From NCBI GenBank assembly GCA_913058215.1, contig CAJXQE010000024.1, forward strand, positions 1-37,307: a stretch of 37,307 nt of DNA, written 5' to 3'. This DNA comes from an uncultured Verrucomicrobiales bacterium. GTDB lineage: Bacteria; Verrucomicrobiota; Verrucomicrobiia; Verrucomicrobiales; DEV007. Positions 15,257-23,821 of this stretch are shown one piece after another (position 1 is the first letter of the stretch; every line of letters starts with the position of its first letter). The notes below the pieces were generated by a model. The model was not told the DNA's origin. It worked only from the letters and a program-made list of their open reading frames with translations, and ran no database searches. A program made the position numbers and the translations under genes.

Positions 15257-17680
15257 TCACTTTTTAGTCTTCAGGTCCGCTTTGGTACGATCCGCTTTTG
15301 TTGGAGCCGTGATGGACCGGGACAGGTGAAAGAACCGGCGTTTCCTGGATTTGTTCCGAGCTTTTCGGGTCGGTTTCATCTGGGCTTCAAAGCTTACCGT
15401 TTCACCCGGGGCGAGATCATTCAGGAGCAAGGTTCCCCTCGTCGATGAGCCGGTCACGTTTCTTTTGCCACCTGTGATTTGAAAGTATTTCACTTTGAAG
15501 AACCCGTTCCCTTTGGTGTTTCTAAGCGAGAAACTGTCGTTCATATTCCCATCGTTCTGAATGCCGAACCGATGCTTGAACCGGCTGTTGGATCGCCCCT
15601 TCAACTTGATCGTCTGGCTGGCGGCACTCAAATTGTAGCGGTCGTTGCCGCGGGGACTTTTGCCATTTTCCTGAATGGTGCCATCAGGCTGATAGAAAGG
15701 AATCACGTCGGTCAGGTAGGTGACGGTGAGTTTCGGGCGCTCGGCAGCGACGGTAGACTCTCTGCTTCGAAAACGTTTGGCGGTTTCGGCTGCGGTGTTC
15801 GGGGTCAGCAGAATCCAGCCGTGATTGACGGAGTCTCCAGAGAGCCAGTCTTCGACATCCTGTGCCAACTGAGAAGAGCTCCATTGATAGCTGCCGTTGC
15901 CGTTGACGGAAGTCGTCGCGGATTGAGTTCCGGAAAAATCAGCACCGGCGATTGCCCATGTGCCGCTGTTGTGAAAATTAAAATTCCAGGTGGCGTCGTT
16001 TACGCCGGGGCTCGCTCCTTTCCCTTCTTCCCCGGTCGCATCGGAAAGGCCTTCGCCCCAGTCGAGGGAAAGTTTGCGGAGTTCGTAGTCGATTGGCCCG
16101 GCGATCGTCATGTCCATCTGAAGGGACAGGGAAGCCGAAGTGATCTCGGTGAAAGAGGAGATCTGGTTTTCCACATCAAACTTGAGAAGAGCACGTCGTT
16201 CCCGGTCGTTGCGGGTGGTCCCTGAAAAGATCCATTCTCCTTTGCCATTGCTGTTGTCGTTTTCCTCGAAAATGGAGTTGTCCTTAAGGGGCTCCAGCAC
16301 GCTTGTGATTTCGACAGTGACGGGTTCGATTCGATAAATGCCGCCGGTGGGCTGATTCGTTCCCTCTTCTACGACCGGAGCAAGGGTCGTCCGGGTCGCC
16401 ACGTAAATTTCGCCATCCTCGTCCTCTCCGAAGGCGGTGATGTATTGTCCGATAGGGTTTCCGCCGACGACTTCGAGCACACTCAGTTCGAAAACACCCG
16501 GCGAAGTTTCCTCGAGTCCGAGGAGGGTCCCGTTTGGTGTTTGAAAGCCGGTTGAATAGTCACCGAATAAATATTTTCCCTGCAGAGTGGAAAATTTTGA
16601 GCCCCGGTAGACATAGCCGCCCGTTATCGAAAGCCCGATTTTCTGGAGTCCTCCAATGTTTTCATTGGGATGAGCATACTCGGCGATGGGATCCACAAAA
16701 GGCCCGGTCCCCGGGGCGGTCGTATCAAAATCGAAAGAGCCCTCTTTGTTTCGCCATCCCAAATTGTCGTCGATTTCAACGATGTTGATTTCCTCGACCT
16801 TGCGCTGTCCAACATCGGCAACAAAGAGACGATTCGTTCCGCCGGGGCCGTCATCAAAAGAAATCCGCCAGGGATTCCGCAGACCATGGGCATAAATTTC
16901 TTCACGAACACCGCCTCCCTCGCCGATATGGGGATTTCCGAGAGGAATTCCATACTCTCCGCCGGGGCCGTTGTTGCCGAGAGGGTCGATCCGAAGAATG
17001 CTTCCAAAAAGATTAGTGAGATCCTGAGCATTGCCTAAAACTCCATCGGGTTTGGAGCCGTCTCCCCCTGTGTGGCCGGCATTGTTGTCGTCCGAGCTTC
17101 CTCCGTCGCCGAGAGCAATGTAGAGCAGGTCATCGGTCGGTCCGAAGGCAAGGTCGCCTCCATCGTGATTAAATTGCGGTTGGTCGAGGGTTAACAGAAT
17201 CCGCTCGGACAAGATGTTTGCGATGTCGGGGTCTCCCGCTGAAACCGTATATTCCGCCACCACGCTCATATGGTCGACCGGTGCGGCACCAGTGCCGGGA
17301 GCGTTCGGACTCGAGGCACTGTAATAAACGTAGAACTTTCCCTCGCCGGGTTGACCGCTGTTGCTGTAGTCAGGATGAAAAGCGAGGCCTAGCAGTCCGC
17401 GTTCGTCGAAGTTTGCGCGCTGCGGCACCAACTTTGCACCAATATCCAGAAAGGGAGTGGCTTCAAGATTGCCATTGGCATTGATGATCTGGATTTTCCC
17501 GCGCTGGTCCACCGTGAAAAGTCGACCGGTTCCATCACCGGCATTGCGAATCGAGACCGGGGCGACGAGTTCGCCTTCGCTGATGGGAACAAGTTTTACG
17601 GTGGGAAAGTCCGCGTATACCGGGGAGACAAAAGCTAGAAGAACAGCACAACAAAACGTTGCAGACAAAGAGGGTTTCAT
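15257..17680 (-). CDS. Secreted sugar dehydrogenase-like (GSDH) propeller with DNRLRE and Ig-like C-terminal modules
   Basis: 807 residues with a signal peptide (about 1-23, ending PVYA). Residues about 28-455 are a glucose/sorbosone dehydrogenase-type six-bladed propeller, with ERGLLGLAFHPDY, FNHDGGDLAFGPTDDLLYIA then LGDGG, and HGLRNPWRISFD. In soluble PQQ glucose dehydrogenases the His of NHxGG is catalytic; PQQ use here is not shown. Residues about 460-660 form a DNRLRE-type beta domain (DNSIFEENDNSNGKGEWIF, RRALLKFDV, APGVNDATWNF-like SPGVNDATWNF, ERPKLTVTYLT). Residues about 665-807 resemble the Ig-like module common at the ends of secreted PVC proteins (IQNDGNMNDSFSL, FKVKYFQITGG, LAPGETVSFEAQ). 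It is transcribed convergently to lepB, 56 bases away. The likely role is binding or oxidation of extracellular sugars. Confidence 0.86.
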   Translation of the reverse strand: MKPSLSATFCCAVLLAFVSPVYADFPTVKLVPISEGELVAPVSIRNAGDGTGRLFTVDQRGKIQIINANGNLEATPFLDIGAKLVPQRANFDERGLLGLAFHPDYSNSGQPGEGKFYVYYSASSPNAPGTGAAPVDHMSVVAEYTVSAGDPDIANILSERILLTLDQPQFNHDGGDLAFGPTDDLLYIALGDGGSSDDNNAGHTGGDGSKPDGVLGNAQDLTNLFGSILRIDPLGNNGPGGEYGIPLGNPHIGEGGGVREEIYAHGLRNPWRISFDDGPGGTNRLFVADVGQRKVEEINIVEIDDNLGWRNKEGSFDFDTTAPGTGPFVDPIAEYAHPNENIGGLQKIGLSITGGYVYRGSKFSTLQGKYLFGDYSTGFQTPNGTLLGLEETSPGVFELSVLEVVGGNPIGQYITAFGEDEDGEIYVATRTTLAPVVEEGTNQPTGGIYRIEPVTVEITSVLEPLKDNSIFEENDNSNGKGEWIFSGTTRNDRERRALLKFDVENQISSFTEITSASLSLQMDMTIAGPIDYELRKLSLDWGEGLSDATGEEGKGASPGVNDATWNFNFHNSGTWAIAGADFSGTQSATTSVNGNGSYQWSSSQLAQDVEDWLSGDSVNHGWILLTPNTAAETAKRFRSRESTVAAERPKLTVTYLTDVIPFYQPDGTIQENGKSPRGNDRYNLSAASQTIKLKGRSNSRFKHRFGIQNDGNMNDSFSLRNTKGNGFFKVKYFQITGGKRNVTGSSTRGTLLLNDLAPGETVSFEAQMKPTRKARNKSRKRRFFHLSRSITAPTKADRTKADLKTKK

Positions 17681-17873
17681 GGTGATGCGTTTTTAAGGAG
17701 AGAAGAACAGGATCTCAGTCGGCGTCTGATCAAAATTGCCGGTCTCGAAGAGTGAAGACGAAGCCGGATGATAGCCGGACCGAAACTCCGATGTCAATTC
17801 GGATAGTTGATGGCCAACTAGTGGGGGGCACCTAATATTTCGCAGAGATGGGGAATCTGGATTAGTATTCGCA

Positions 17874-18542
17874 GTGAAAGAGTCGGAGAAATTTATCTGT
17901 CCCTATTGTGAGTCTGACATCGGCATCGAAGATGTGAATGTTTCCACAGATGTCGCCCTGTGCCGTTCCTGCAATCGGACAAGCGCATTTTCCTCCGTTT
18001 GTGAATCGGGAAGAATCTCAGTGAGTGTTCTCCAGTCACCGCCTAAAGGAATTCGTTTCGAGCGTGGTTTCCGGGGCGGCCGGTCGATTGTTTATCGTAG
18101 AGTTTCCAAGGGCGTATTCTTTCTGATTCCTTTTACGGTATTGTGGGCCGGTGGTTCTATGTGGGGGATCTACGGAACCCAGTTCCAGGAAGGAGAATTT
18201 GATTTGGGAATTTCCCTGTTCGGAATTCCGTTTTTGATTGGCTCAATTGTTCTCGTTGGAATGGTGCTCTACACCTTGTTTGGAAAATGGAAGATCAACC
18301 TGAATAGCGGTCTGTTGGAAGTTGGCACGGGCATTGGTCCGGTGGCTTGGAAAAGATCCATCCGCTATCATTCTGATTCGCGGGTGAGAATGAAAGCGAC
18401 GAAGTTGAAGAGCGACGATCACATTCAGAAGGCGGTCTCGGTGGAGACTGACGCCGAGGAATTGCAGTTCGGAACGGCGATTCCTGACGACGCGAAGAAA
18501 TTCATTGCCGCCGCCATTCTCGAAGAAATTCGGAACCGGTAA
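17874..18542 (+). CDS. Zinc-ribbon protein with two membrane segments
   Basis: 222 residues from a GTG start at 17874; the nearby ATG at 17848 runs into a stop. The zinc ribbon has Cys9, Cys12, Cys30 and Cys33 (C-x2-C-x17-C-x2-C) around the sequence IEDVNVSTDVALCRSC. A basic linker containing SPPKGIRFERGF precedes two membrane segments, VFFLIPFTVLWAGGSMWGIY (about 81-100) and FGIPFLIGSIVLVGMVLYTLF (about 116-136), with a soluble C-terminal half. I recognise the ribbon-linker-two-TM pattern as one that recurs in unrelated phyla, but know of no function. This is a different ribbon from the 5726-9900 pair: spacing and flanks differ. A small membrane protein starts 70 bases downstream on the same strand. 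Confidence 0.75.
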   Translation: MKESEKFICPYCESDIGIEDVNVSTDVALCRSCNRTSAFSSVCESGRISVSVLQSPPKGIRFERGFRGGRSIVYRRVSKGVFFLIPFTVLWAGGSMWGIYGTQFQEGEFDLGISLFGIPFLIGSIVLVGMVLYTLFGKWKINLNSGLLEVGTGIGPVAWKRSIRYHSDSRVRMKATKLKSDDHIQKAVSVETDAEELQFGTAIPDDAKKFIAAAILEEIRNR

Positions 18543-18612
18543 GGGTAGCCGTATTCCAAACGGACTTTTTGATTGTAGCGCGCAATTGTTCCCGACGCTG
18601 GCACTCTTGGGC

Positions 18613-18894
18613 ATGTCAGAAATTCTGATCTGCATCACCATACTTTTCACCCTTCCTCTCGCGATCTGGATAGGAAGTCTCTATTTCGACGGGGATTTTG
18701 GTGATTGTTTCGGAGCAGCACTCACTCCCTGGCCTTTTTCCCTCCTGATGGGTGGCCTTTCGGAGCACATCGGAAAAGCGTTCAAGTTTGAGGTATTCCT
18801 GTTCGGAGTGGTTCTGAGCGGATACGTAATTTTCACTATCCTCAGCGCCGCCAGTCATTGGGTCATCGAGACAGTCATTCCGTTTTTTGGATAG
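18613..18894 (+). CDS. Small hydrophobic membrane protein
   Basis: 93 residues from the ATG at 18613. The frame is open upstream to 18505, but that part overlaps the previous gene and is polar, so the later start MSEILICITILFTLPLAIWI is preferred. About three hydrophobic segments are seen: 2-20, 35-50 (FGAALTPWPFSLLMGGL) and the C-terminal FLFGVVLSGYVIFTILSAA. No family is recognised. It probably shares a transcript with the zinc-ribbon membrane protein before it. Confidence 0.5.
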   Translation: MSEILICITILFTLPLAIWIGSLYFDGDFGDCFGAALTPWPFSLLMGGLSEHIGKAFKFEVFLFGVVLSGYVIFTILSAASHWVIETVIPFFG

Positions 18895-19189
18895 ATAGAG
18901 AGTGTCTGCACTATAGGAAGGAATCCAGATGATTGGAAAAACGATTGGAATATCAGCGAATTAGAGAGCGATGAATTTCAAGAAGGTCTATCAAGTCGGT
19001 ATGAGGCTGGCGGAACCAGCAAAACGTTGACACAGAAAGGTGTTTCCGTTTTTCTGAAGGTGAAAACAGGCTTGGTATTCGAGATGAATATCGCTATGCC
19101 TATGAACTAAAATTACTGTTCTGAAAAAACATGAATCAAGTCCGAAGCGCAAGCGCCCTCCACCACACTTACTTTCGATAAATCTCACC
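18895..19189 (+). other. Non-coding stretch, nothing recognised
   Basis: 295 bases between the small membrane protein and the sulfatase. Stop codons break all frames into short pieces, and I see no convincing promoter, hairpin or RNA gene. The last 60 bases are rich in CA/CT before the sulfatase start and have no Shine-Dalgarno sequence. Confidence 0.5.
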
Positions 19190-20953
19190 ATGAAAACCTT
19201 TCTTTCATTTTCGATTTTCTGTTTGTCGGCAACGGTTGCCACAGCCGCTCGTGGAGAGCGTCCTAACATTATCATGTTTCTGATCGACGATCAGAACCCA
19301 TCGAGCATCGCCGCATTCGGGGGTGATACCTACACTCCCAATCTCGACCGCATGGCAGAGGAGGGAATGAGGTTCACTCGCGCCTACGTCAGCAGCTCGG
19401 TTTGCACTCCTTCTCGGTACAGCTTCCTGACCGGTCGGTTTGCTGGTAACTCGCATAGCAAACTCTACACCGAAGCGGTCGGCGGCAAAGAGAATCAGGG
19501 GCTTCCCCAATTCAATGTCGCCCTGGAGCGCGACAAGATGAACGTCGGAAATGTTCTCCGTGAAGCCGGATATACCACCGGATTTGTTGGGAAATTTCAC
19601 CTCACTTCCAGTTTGGATTTTCCGGAGTTTTACAAAGGGAAAGACAAATGGATCAACATTCCCAAAGACGCGCGTCCCGGGCCTGACGTTTCGGCTCAGT
19701 TCAAACACAACGAACGCTGGATGCGTCGTTACCTCAAGGAGCTCGGCTTTTCCTGGGCGAAGAATGTCTACCCGGAAAATACGCCTTCGCCGTATTCCGT
19801 GCACAACCCGGAGTGGACGACGGTGGCCGCTCTGGAATTCATTGAAGAGAACCAGGACGGCCCCTTTTACCTTCATCTTTGCAGCACCCTGCTGCACGGG
19901 CCGGACAAGTCCTGGCGAAAATCCATGGATCAACCGCTCATCACCGGAGAGGGGGAAGTGGAAAGTCTTCCGGAGGTCATGACACCTCGCGCAGAGCTTC
20001 TCAAAACAATCACGGAAAAAGGTTTCGATCCCGACAGCCATGTGGCGGGTGAAGCGTGGATCGACGATTCGCTCGGGGCAGTTTTCCGAAAGCTCAAGGA
20101 ACTCGGAATCGATGACAACACGCTGGTGATTTTTGCGCCGGATCACGGTCGCGATGGCAAAGCCTCCGTCTTTTCACACGGTAGTTGTCAAGTGCCCATG
20201 ATCATGCGTTGGCCAAAAGGAATTGCCGCAGGGCAGGTGTGTGAAGAACTCGTGCAGAATATCGACCTCGTATCCACTTTCTTCGAACTGGGTAAAGCGG
20301 AGAAACCGGAATCCTACCGGATCGATGGACAGAGTCTCACTCCTCTTTTCAAAAACGGAAAAGCCACAGATTGGCGGGATCATCTTTATCTCGAAATGGG
20401 AGCTGCGCGGGCAACGGTCACGAAAGACTGGTCCTACATTGCGGTTCGCTACACCAATGAACAGATCGCTGACATTAAGAAAGCCACGCCGCAAAACTTA
20501 CCTAGAGCCATGGCCTACATTGGACGTTTGGGCATCGGGGTCAGAGGGGCCGATCGCCCCGGTTTCTTTGACGAAGATCAACTCTACCACCTGAAGAGGG
20601 ATCCGAAAGAAATGAAGAACCTGGCTTATCATAAAGATCAGGCCACTCGCATTAAGGAACTGCGCTATCTCATGCAGGAGGACCTCGAAGTCATTGGTCG
20701 TCCTTTTGGAGAGTTCATTCTCGGAGGGAACGCCGCTGAACCCGGGCAGATCGACAAACAGATCGAAATCGTTAAACAACTCGAAATCCAGGGCAAAAGG
20801 GTAACTGTGCCAGAAGCGTTGACAAAAGGTCAGGGAGTTACCGATGAGCCAACTCCGGACGACAAAGCGAAAAGAAAAGCGAAAAGAAAAGCGGAATGGG
20901 AAGCGCGTAGAAAGGCTCGCAAAGAAGCCAAATCAAACAATCAGAGTGAGTAG
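19190..20953 (+). CDS. Secreted sulfatase (type I, formylglycine-dependent)
   Basis: 587 residues, hydrolysing sulfate esters in the periplasm or outside the cell. A signal peptide, MKTFLSFSIFCLSATVATAA, is followed by RPNIIMFLIDDQN with the metal-binding Asp pair at 33-34. The maturation motif is CTPSRYSFLTGR with Cys72, the residue that must be oxidised to formylglycine by a separate enzyme. Also seen are GFVGKFHL and the metal-site motif FAPDHGRDGK. The C-terminal 35 residues are unusually basic (DDKAKRKAKRKAEWEARRKA). Sulfatases of this kind in marine PVC bacteria act on sulfated polysaccharides, but the substrate here cannot be read. No formylglycine-generating enzyme or glycoside hydrolase is next to it. 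Confidence 0.93.
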   Translation: MKTFLSFSIFCLSATVATAARGERPNIIMFLIDDQNPSSIAAFGGDTYTPNLDRMAEEGMRFTRAYVSSSVCTPSRYSFLTGRFAGNSHSKLYTEAVGGKENQGLPQFNVALERDKMNVGNVLREAGYTTGFVGKFHLTSSLDFPEFYKGKDKWINIPKDARPGPDVSAQFKHNERWMRRYLKELGFSWAKNVYPENTPSPYSVHNPEWTTVAALEFIEENQDGPFYLHLCSTLLHGPDKSWRKSMDQPLITGEGEVESLPEVMTPRAELLKTITEKGFDPDSHVAGEAWIDDSLGAVFRKLKELGIDDNTLVIFAPDHGRDGKASVFSHGSCQVPMIMRWPKGIAAGQVCEELVQNIDLVSTFFELGKAEKPESYRIDGQSLTPLFKNGKATDWRDHLYLEMGAARATVTKDWSYIAVRYTNEQIADIKKATPQNLPRAMAYIGRLGIGVRGADRPGFFDEDQLYHLKRDPKEMKNLAYHKDQATRIKELRYLMQEDLEVIGRPFGEFILGGNAAEPGQIDKQIEIVKQLEIQGKRVTVPEALTKGQGVTDEPTPDDKAKRKAKRKAEWEARRKARKEAKSNNQSE

Positions 20954-21242
20954 ACGCGGCCGCAGACAATCCGATCAACCTGTATCTTCCTGGCCTCAAG
21001 GTCGTGATTCCAAAATAGGTGGCTGACTTCAACAATGAAGTGCAACATTAGCTCGTTTTGGGGAAGAGCGCTCCGGTTCCAGAGCGAATTCTCTTTCCCG
21101 GGTGTTAGGCTTAGTTCATGAATTCAAGATGCTCATCAAGGACTGGCACGTCAACATCGGCCCGCCCGTTGTCGAAAAGTCTTTCGAGAAATCGAGAGCG
21201 AACCGGTCCATAGTTGAGATACAAAAAACGTTCGGCTGACAA
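20954..21242 (+). other. Intergenic stretch with a possible minus-strand coding remnant
   Basis: 289 bases between the sulfatase and the next plus-strand gene. On the minus strand, 21236 to 21111 reads SAERFLYLNYGPVRSRFLERL and goes on to a stop (DVPVLDEHLEFMN). This is a protein-like sequence with no start of its own; going further upstream the frame enters the antisense of the next gene. It may be the end of a broken gene. An 8-base palindrome, GAGCGCTC, lies near 21066. Confidence 0.25.
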
Positions 21243-21608
21243 ATGAAAACTCTTTTGAAAATCCTGTTGGTTGCCGTCAGTATTGCTGCGCTGGGATACG
21301 CCTGTAATATCGGCTACGCGTTTTGGGAGTTCCGACCGCGTCAAGTGATCTTGCCGGCTCAGACTCAGCAGCCCTTGACAGAGGAGCAAGCGGTCGCCCT
21401 GTCTCGCGAGGTTCTGCTCCAGTTGGGCGAAGACATTACCAAGTTTACTCCCCGTGCCTATGACGGCACGAAGCTCTACGCTCGCAACACGCTCAATTCA
21501 TCCAGTGGTTATGTGCTTTGGGCTTCTGAAGATTCCCATCCTGGTTTTTCGGTACACCTTGAGCAGAAGGGCGAAGCGATTCATTGTGGCGTTTCCCGAT
21601 GCAAGTAA
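21243..21608 (+). CDS. Short membrane-anchored or secreted hypothetical protein
   Basis: 121 residues. The N-terminus MKTLLKILLVAVSIAALGYACNIGYAFW is a signal anchor or an uncleaved signal, followed by a soluble domain of about 90 residues: EEQAVALSREVLLQLGEDITKF, TPRAYDGTKLYARNT, GYVLWASEDSHPGFSVHLEQ. The fold suggested is one helix followed by strands, like small periplasmic proteins. Two Cys near the end (HCGVSRCK) could form a disulfide. Not recognised as a family. Confidence 0.6.
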   Translation: MKTLLKILLVAVSIAALGYACNIGYAFWEFRPRQVILPAQTQQPLTEEQAVALSREVLLQLGEDITKFTPRAYDGTKLYARNTLNSSSGYVLWASEDSHPGFSVHLEQKGEAIHCGVSRCK

Positions 21609-21697
21609 GTATTTAAACACTAAGGCGGAACCCCTATTCGGCCTGGAAGCAGACGCTAACGAATCTACAAGATGAACTCCCAAAGCGCACTCAACAA

Positions 21698-21943
21698 ATG
21701 AACCCGGCCTTCTGTGCGAGAGCTTCGGGTTTGTCCTACACGGAACAGTCCAAGTTTCAGAGTTTTATATTCGGCGACGACGATCTCTCCACGACTGGCC
21801 CGAGCGACCCGAAGGGACTGCTAAAGGGGGAATGGCACAAATCGCATCTTTGTGATGAGTGCGGTATCAACACGATTGAATACCGGGAAGTCTATTCACG
21901 ACAAGAAGTCGAGGCCTTGATTGCTGAGCAGGAAGAGAATTAG
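21698..21943 (+). CDS. Small hypothetical protein with one CxxC
   Basis: 81 residues. No signal peptide. The middle is polar and the C-terminal half reads KSHLCDECGINTIEYREVYSRQEVEALIAEQEEN, a single CxxC followed by a charged helix. The start lies in a run with no Shine-Dalgarno sequence, 89 bases after the previous gene. Its coding status rests on length, composition and strand only; it could be the tail of a degraded gene. Confidence 0.4.
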   Translation: MNPAFCARASGLSYTEQSKFQSFIFGDDDLSTTGPSDPKGLLKGEWHKSHLCDECGINTIEYREVYSRQEVEALIAEQEEN

Positions 21944-22059
21944 ACGGCTATGATCAATCCCTGACCTGTTGTGAAGTTGACGCATGTGCACAATTCGAAC
22001 ACAATCGTGCCAGTTCATCCGTCCACCTGAAGGGCGGTGGCAGACCTTGGGCTCTAAAA

Positions 22060-22491
22060 ATGACAGAAATGATGAAGAGTAAATCACAAATAGTTTCTGA
22101 CTTTCTCGACGAGGTCTTAAGCAATGGAAACATTGAGGCCACTGGGAAATACTTTCATGAGGACGTAGTGGAGCAAGTCCCTCTCCCAGGTCAGGGACCG
22201 GGCTTGGATGGATTAATGGATGCCTTGCGAGGCTTGAGAGTTGCATTTCCAGACATGCATTGGAATGTCGAGGAGCAGATTGAAGAAGGCGACAGAGTAG
22301 TGACTCGATTCGTATGGACAGGAACGCACCGTGGGGAGATTTTTGGTGTTCCAGCAACCGGGCGTTCAGTCACGGTTTGGGGTGTCGTAATCGACAGGTT
22401 CGTCGGTGATAAGGTGAAAGAAACGAGGATCATTATGGATTCGATGGGATTGATGGCACAGTTAGGTGTTCTTCCGCCACCAAGCGACTAA
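22060..22491 (+). CDS. SnoaL-like (NTF2-fold) ester cyclase/polyketide cyclase family protein
   Basis: 143 residues. The pattern fits the SnoaL-like family: an N-terminal helix (SQIVSDFLDEVLSNGNIEATGKYFHEDVVEQ), then GPGLDGLMDALRGLRVAFPDMHWNVEEQ, RVVTRFVWTGTHRG-type strands, FGVPATGRSVTVWGV and a final MAQLGVLPPPSD. The last segment is typical of the ester cyclase branch (QLGVLPP). Members range from polyketide cyclases to proteins of unknown role, and no biosynthetic cluster lies nearby, so a specific reaction cannot be given. The start could be the ATG at 22060 or one of two in-frame ATGs at 22069 and 22072. Confidence 0.85.
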   Translation: MTEMMKSKSQIVSDFLDEVLSNGNIEATGKYFHEDVVEQVPLPGQGPGLDGLMDALRGLRVAFPDMHWNVEEQIEEGDRVVTRFVWTGTHRGEIFGVPATGRSVTVWGVVIDRFVGDKVKETRIIMDSMGLMAQLGVLPPPSD

Positions 22492-22609
22492 AGTAAGTCT
22501 GGCCCACTCAGCCATTTCGAGTCGGAGTCGCTAAATCAGGGAGAGCAGATAAGCGCCTTGGATTTGTGCAATTATCCTCGAAGGACCAGAGGCCAATTGA
22601 AAGCCTTCC

Positions 22610-23737
22610 TCAAAAAGGCAAGCCGCCGGAGTTTCTGATCATTCCTGCCAGATCGACGAGGAAGTCCCGCATCTTCCAGAGGTCTTTGAGAATCGCGGAG
22701 TCACCCTCCGGAGATTCCTTCTGAAAAGCTGGAATCAATTTCTGACAGCGGGCGATCTCGCGTTTGAAATGGGCGATAAGGAATCCGCGCTGGTAGGGCA
22801 TCTCTGTATCGAGAAGGAGAGACACGCCGGTTCCGGACTTGATGATCAGCGAAAGGAATTCGGATGACTCCGGAGATTTCTCCATATCGGTGTAGTGAAT
22901 CGTGGTGACTTTATCGACGTGAGACTGCAGCTTTTCACAGAGATCCCGAATCTCATTGCTTAAAGCAAAGTAATCTCGTGGCCCCTCGTCGTCGTAGAGC
23001 CCCTTTTCGGAATCCTCTTTCCCTGTGGTGTCAGAACTGTCATAAACCCGCTTGAAGATGGCTTCCATTTCTTCAGGTGTCTCCGCTTCGTCGAGCAGAT
23101 CTTTGAAAGCGTCGGCCCGCTTGTCCGCTTCCTGGAAGCGTTTTTCCCACGAAAATTCGTCGTCGGAGTTGGGATCAATTTTGTCTTCCGCTCGCTGGAT
23201 CTCGTCGTTCACTTCTTCGAATCTTTCGATCGCGAATTCGCGAAGCATCCCGGCAGCGGCATCGGCGATTTCCTTTTGCTCCTGGATATCTGCATCCGTC
23301 ATTTTCCAACGGGGAAGATCGACCGACCATTCGAAGTCGGATGCTTCGATCAGGATTCGACCGCTGTAGAGGCTGAACCATTCGATGTAGAGAATGTTCT
23401 CCCAGGTAAACTCCGGAGACTTTCCCTCTCCAATCAGGTCGAGCACTTCCTCTTCGGGAAAGGCGTAGGTTTTGCGCCTTTCCGAAGCGGTGATGGTCCC
23501 TGCGTGACCCCTGTGTTCTGAATTGAGATGGGCAATCAAATCCTCTTCAATCGGAATGGCTCCGGCAGTATTTGAAAAAGTAAGAACACAACCCGCCAGA
23601 TCCGGCTGAGCATTTCCCTGCAACTCAATTTTCAGGGGTTCAGGAAGTCCTTCGATTCGGATTTCTCCGGAAACCGTTCCTTTGACAGAATTGTCGATTG
23701 TTCCCGAGAGAACATGATCTGCCAGTCGAAGCGCCAT
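22610..23737 (-). CDS. Conserved hypothetical protein with a central coiled-coil
   Basis: 375 residues, acidic, no signal peptide or membrane segment. Residues 1-60 look like a small beta domain (GTVSGEIRIEGLPEPLKIELQ). Residues about 145-200 are a long charged helix (ADAAAGMLREFAIERFEEVND). The C-terminal 100 residues carry FALSNEIRDLCEKLQSHVDKVTTIHYTDMEKSPESSE and RDFLVDLAGMIRNSGGLPF. No family is recognised. It lies 84 bases downstream of dtd on the same strand and may share its transcript. Confidence 0.8.
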   Translation of the reverse strand: MALRLADHVLSGTIDNSVKGTVSGEIRIEGLPEPLKIELQGNAQPDLAGCVLTFSNTAGAIPIEEDLIAHLNSEHRGHAGTITASERRKTYAFPEEEVLDLIGEGKSPEFTWENILYIEWFSLYSGRILIEASDFEWSVDLPRWKMTDADIQEQKEIADAAAGMLREFAIERFEEVNDEIQRAEDKIDPNSDDEFSWEKRFQEADKRADAFKDLLDEAETPEEMEAIFKRVYDSSDTTGKEDSEKGLYDDEGPRDYFALSNEIRDLCEKLQSHVDKVTTIHYTDMEKSPESSEFLSLIIKSGTGVSLLLDTEMPYQRGFLIAHFKREIARCQKLIPAFQKESPEGDSAILKDLWKMRDFLVDLAGMIRNSGGLPF

Positions 23738-23821
23738 TTGAAAAGGAAGCGCGGATTGGCAGGTCTTTCAAAAAGAATCTTGAGGCGAATAGCGAAGGTC
23801 GGTCGCAAATTCCGGGTCAGA

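Noticed and set aside
19205-20146. 313-codon minus-strand open frame
   Set aside because: Antisense to the sulfatase, whose catalytic motifs are intact on the plus strand.
21050-21110. GTTAGGC near 21103 as an integron attC core before small co-oriented genes
   Set aside because: No matching GCCTAAC-type partner or attC stem is present, and the gaps between the next small genes lack such sites.
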